Shown: in pieces, positions 63,485-64,000 of the stretch
Position numbering within the stretch: position 1 is the stretch's first letter
Layout: every line of letters begins with the position of its first letter
Source of the DNA: Nocardia miyunensis NBRC 108239
GTDB taxonomy: Bacteria; Actinomycetota; Actinomycetes; Mycobacteriales; Mycobacteriaceae
Assembly: GCF_001613065.1 (NCBI RefSeq)
Contig: NZ_BDBQ01000074.1
Span: 1 to 64,000, forward strand
Direction: 5' to 3'
DNA: 64,000 nt
The notes under the pieces: model-generated
What the model was told of the DNA's origin: nothing
Database searches by the model: none
What the model saw: the letters and a program-made list of their open reading frames with translations, nothing else
Position numbers and translations under genes: made by a program

Positions 63485-63518
63485 GAGCGGCACGCCTCAA
63501 CGAAAAGGCGTGCCGCTC
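63485..63518. terminator. Bidirectional terminator between rshA and bL37
   Basis: GAGCGGCACGCCT (63485-63497) pairs perfectly with AGGCGTGCCGCTC (63506-63518), a 13-bp stem with an 8-nt loop containing GAAA on the plus strand. It lies 6 bp after the rshA stop and serves the convergent bL37 gene on the other side. Confidence 0.85.
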
Positions 63519-63578
63519 AGTGCATTTCATCGGCGCGTAGGTTGTCTGCACACGGCGCCGGGCGAAGCCACGAACGAT

Positions 63579-63653
63579 TCAGCTGTTCGGACGCTTGCCG
63601 TGATTGGCTGCGTTGCCCTTGCGGCTGCGCTTCTTACGACCACGCTTTCCCAT
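63579..63653 (-). CDS. Ribosomal protein bL37 (24 residues)
   Basis: A 24-codon frame on the minus strand runs from ATG 63653 to TGA 63579-63581. It encodes a very basic peptide that begins MGKRGRKKRSRK and ends NHGKRPNS. This is the actinobacterial large-subunit protein bL37 first seen in mycobacterial ribosome structures, known to be encoded next to rshA and sigH. GAAGGGAG at 63659-63666 (minus strand) is a strong ribosome-binding site. It is below the length used by most gene callers and easily missed. It sits in 23S rRNA as an unstructured peptide. Confidence 0.88.
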   Translation of the reverse strand: MGKRGRKKRSRKGNAANHGKRPNS

Positions 63654-63743
63654 GATTTCTCCCTTCTGATCGAAAGACATTGTTCCACGTGTGGTTGGCT
63701 ATACCTTCAGCTGGTCGATCACGTCGAACTCCGGAAGGGTGCC

Positions 63744-63959
63744 ATGGCTGAGGAAGTACTCGCGGAGATGGTCTCCACCGTCTTCGAGATCGTCGCGCGG
63801 GAGGGCGCGGCCGTCGCCGAGGGTGACACCCTGGTGCTGCTGGAGTCGATGAAGATGGAGATCCCCGTCGTCGCCGAGGGCCCCGGCACGGTCGCCTCGA
63901 TCAACGTGAAGCCCGGTGACGTCCTGCAAAAGGGCGACCTGATCGCAGTGATCTCGTAG
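63744..63959 (+). CDS. Biotin/lipoyl attachment protein (TB7.3-like)
   Basis: The 71-residue protein is a stand-alone biotinyl domain: MAEEVLAEMVSTVFEIVARE... with the biotinylation motif ESMKMEIPV (Lys modified) and the hairpin GTVASINVKPGDVLQKGDLIAVIS (overlapping pieces). M. tuberculosis TB7.3 (Rv3221c) occupies the same place after sigH-rshA. It probably carries biotin or a lipoyl group; its partner carboxylase is unknown. ATG 63744 follows GGAAGGGT at 63732-63739. The next gene starts 3 bp after its stop. Confidence 0.92.
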   Translation: MAEEVLAEMVSTVFEIVAREGAAVAEGDTLVLLESMKMEIPVVAEGPGTVASINVKPGDVLQKGDLIAVIS

Positions 63960-63962
63960 TTC

Positions 63963-64000
63963 ATGTCCACTCTGAGTGATCTGCTCGCCGAGCACACCGA
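63963..64000 (+). CDS. Start of PdtaS-like sensor histidine kinase (partial)
   Basis: Only 12-13 codons are in the window: MSTLSDLLAEHT. This matches the N-terminus of the mycobacterial cytosolic sensor kinase PdtaS (Rv3220c, MSTLGDLLAEHT from memory), which in M. tuberculosis also follows the TB7.3 gene. The assignment rests on the short identity and conserved synteny. The gene continues beyond the right edge. Confidence 0.7.
   Translation, partial: MSTLSDLLAEHT

Overview
The window is high-GC actinobacterial chromosome, almost certainly from a mycolic-acid-containing genus of the Mycobacteriales (Nocardia/Rhodococcus-like). The evidence is the gene content and order: rmlD-wbbL-manB, manA-tobH-phosphomannomutase, whiB2/fbiA-fbiB, sahH-tmk-mtrA-mtrB-lpqB, secA1, rsgA-aroA, sigH-rshA, the 24-residue ribosomal protein bL37, a TB7.3-like biotinyl protein and the start of a PdtaS-like kinase. 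From memory, this is close to the Mycobacterium tuberculosis order from about Rv3268 down to Rv3220c, with insertions, losses and one rearranged block. Most of the window is therefore core chromosome with accessory patches.

Layout. 1-9.3 kb is accessory: a SWIM zinc-finger protein cut by the window edge, an SMC/Rad50-like ATPase overlapping a small helical partner gene, a 33-codon hydrophobic peptide gene, YchJ-like and SelT/W-like small proteins, a carboxylesterase behind a leader ORF, and a cytochrome P450. 9.4-23.6 kb is cell-envelope sugar supply and attachment (TIGR03089, LCP ligase, RmlD, WbbL, ManB, ManA, TobH, phosphomannomutase), interrupted by a TetR gene, a FAD oxidoreductase and a CDF transporter. 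23.2-26.5 kb holds WhiB2 and the F420 genes fbiA-fbiB, with an exact LexA box between them. 26.5-38.4 kb is a plus-strand run: NUDIX, alkB (without its usual rubredoxin genes), sahH, an Uma2 protein, tmk, mtrA-mtrB-lpqB, comF and hpf.

38.5-47.6 kb is a lipid block: thiolase, BluB, two acyl desaturases with their ferredoxin reductase, a DUF6912-like gene, a WS/DGAT-family protein and an Rv3235-like gene. A 20-bp operator-like sequence recurs upstream of the reductase and the last desaturase, with a weaker copy before the middle gene. secA1 follows (47.8-50.7 kb). Then comes a small accessory patch with a frameshifted Uma2 remnant, a secreted peptidase-like hydrolase and a nuclease-helicase (DUF2075 type). 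54.8-64 kb returns to core genes: rsgA, aroA, Uma2, an aldehyde dehydrogenase, an SRAP protein, a small secreted protein, MarR, YbaK, sigH-rshA, bL37, TB7.3-like and pdtaS (partial).

The best candidates for something undescribed are the ATPase/helical-protein pair at 2.06-4.9 kb with its tandem-repeat upstream site, the repeated desaturase operator, the nuclease-helicase at 52.9 kb, the 33-residue peptide, and the probable two-isoform SigH, which mirrors Streptomyces SigR/SigR'. No tRNA, rRNA, CRISPR array or intact insertion sequence was recognised.
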